In this document: in pieces, positions 47,227 to 47,301 of the stretch
Position numbering within the stretch: position 1 is the stretch's first letter
Layout of the letters: every line of letters begins with the position of its first letter
Source: Streptomyces sp. YIM 98790
GTDB taxonomy: Bacteria; Actinomycetota; Actinomycetes; Streptomycetales; Streptomycetaceae
Direction: 5' to 3'
Assembly: GCF_011421595.1 (NCBI RefSeq)
Contig: NZ_WTLH01000017.1
Coordinates: forward strand, 1-47,301
DNA length: 47,301 bases
Made by a program: the position numbers and the translations under genes
Notes under the pieces: model-generated
Seen by the model: the letters and a program-made list of their open reading frames with translations, nothing else
Databases searched by the model: none
Told to the model about the DNA's origin: nothing

Positions 47227-47301
47227 TCAGGCTCCGACCTTGGCCATGACCTCGTCGGGGACGTCGAAGTTGGCGAAGACGTTCTGCACGTCGTCGCTGT
47301 C
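47227..47301 (-). CDS. yebC: YebC/PmpR-family regulator, C-terminus only
   Basis: The last 24 codons before a TGA read DSDDVQNVFANFDVPDEVMA and then KVGA, the characteristic end of YebC-family proteins (transcription or translation regulators acting on polyproline stalling and DNA). The rest is outside the window. yebC-ruvCAB is a widely conserved gene order. Confidence 0.85.
   Translation of the reverse strand, partial: DSDDVQNVFANFDVPDEVMAKVGA

Overview
This is a 47.3 kb piece of a very GC-rich actinobacterial chromosome. It is almost certainly from Streptomyces or a close relative. The evidence is the strong G/C third-position bias, frequent GTG and TTG starts, the lineage markers bldD and mihF (sIHF), the streptomycete form of S4, and a gene order that matches, from memory, the conserved priA-to-yebC block of Streptomyces coelicolor. 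I see no phage, insertion sequence, CRISPR array, tRNA, rRNA or defence island. The window is core housekeeping DNA, and its unusual content lies in regulation and in a few odd proteins.

Layout. Nearly everything is on the minus strand, so each operon reads from high to low coordinates. Only three genes are on the plus strand: bldD, a DUF2470 gene and a DUF349 gene. (1) 1-4.6 kb: priA (partial), metK, coaBC, rpoZ, gmk, mihF. (2) 4.9-15.1 kb: a complete de novo pyrimidine operon, pyrR-pyrB-pyrC-(membrane gene)-carA-carB-pyrD-pyrF, mostly with 4-nt overlaps or 1-nt gaps. A PyrR-binding-loop motif sits just before the pyrR ribosome-binding site. (3) 15.4-15.9 kb: bldD, with a recognisable promoter and a BldD box. 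(4) 16-19 kb: nusB, efp, a degenerate M24 peptidase and a P-loop protein. (5) 19.2-29.6 kb: two small membrane genes, alaS, ruvX, mltG, aroE, aroC, aroK, aroB and aroQ, giving five shikimate-pathway steps. (6) 29.9-31.4 kb: rpsD diverging from an iron-box-preceded DUF2470 gene. (7) 31.6-37.4 kb: rarA, a VKOR-family protein, hisS and a metallo-beta-lactamase hydrolase, diverging from the DUF349 gene. (8) 37.5-47.3 kb: relA (bifunctional Rel), apt, secF, secD, yajC, ruvB, ruvA, ruvC and the end of yebC.

How the genes work together. The pyr, aro, sec and ruv groups are each functional sets: UMP synthesis, chorismate synthesis, the SecDF-YajC translocase accessory complex, and Holliday-junction branch migration and resolution. 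rpoZ, gmk, relA and apt connect nucleotide metabolism with the stringent response. bldD places the c-di-GMP-responsive developmental regulator head-to-head with the pyr operon, with a 316-bp regulatory region between them.

The observations most worth a second look are the translational PyrR element and the adjacent terminator-like hairpin, the iron box shared by rpsD and the DUF2470 gene, the M24 peptidase that has lost metal ligands, an uncharacterised membrane gene embedded in the pyr operon, a long acidic insert in SecD, and a 310-residue disordered Tyr/Gln/Gly-rich tail on MltG. I found no convincing wholly new multi-gene system.
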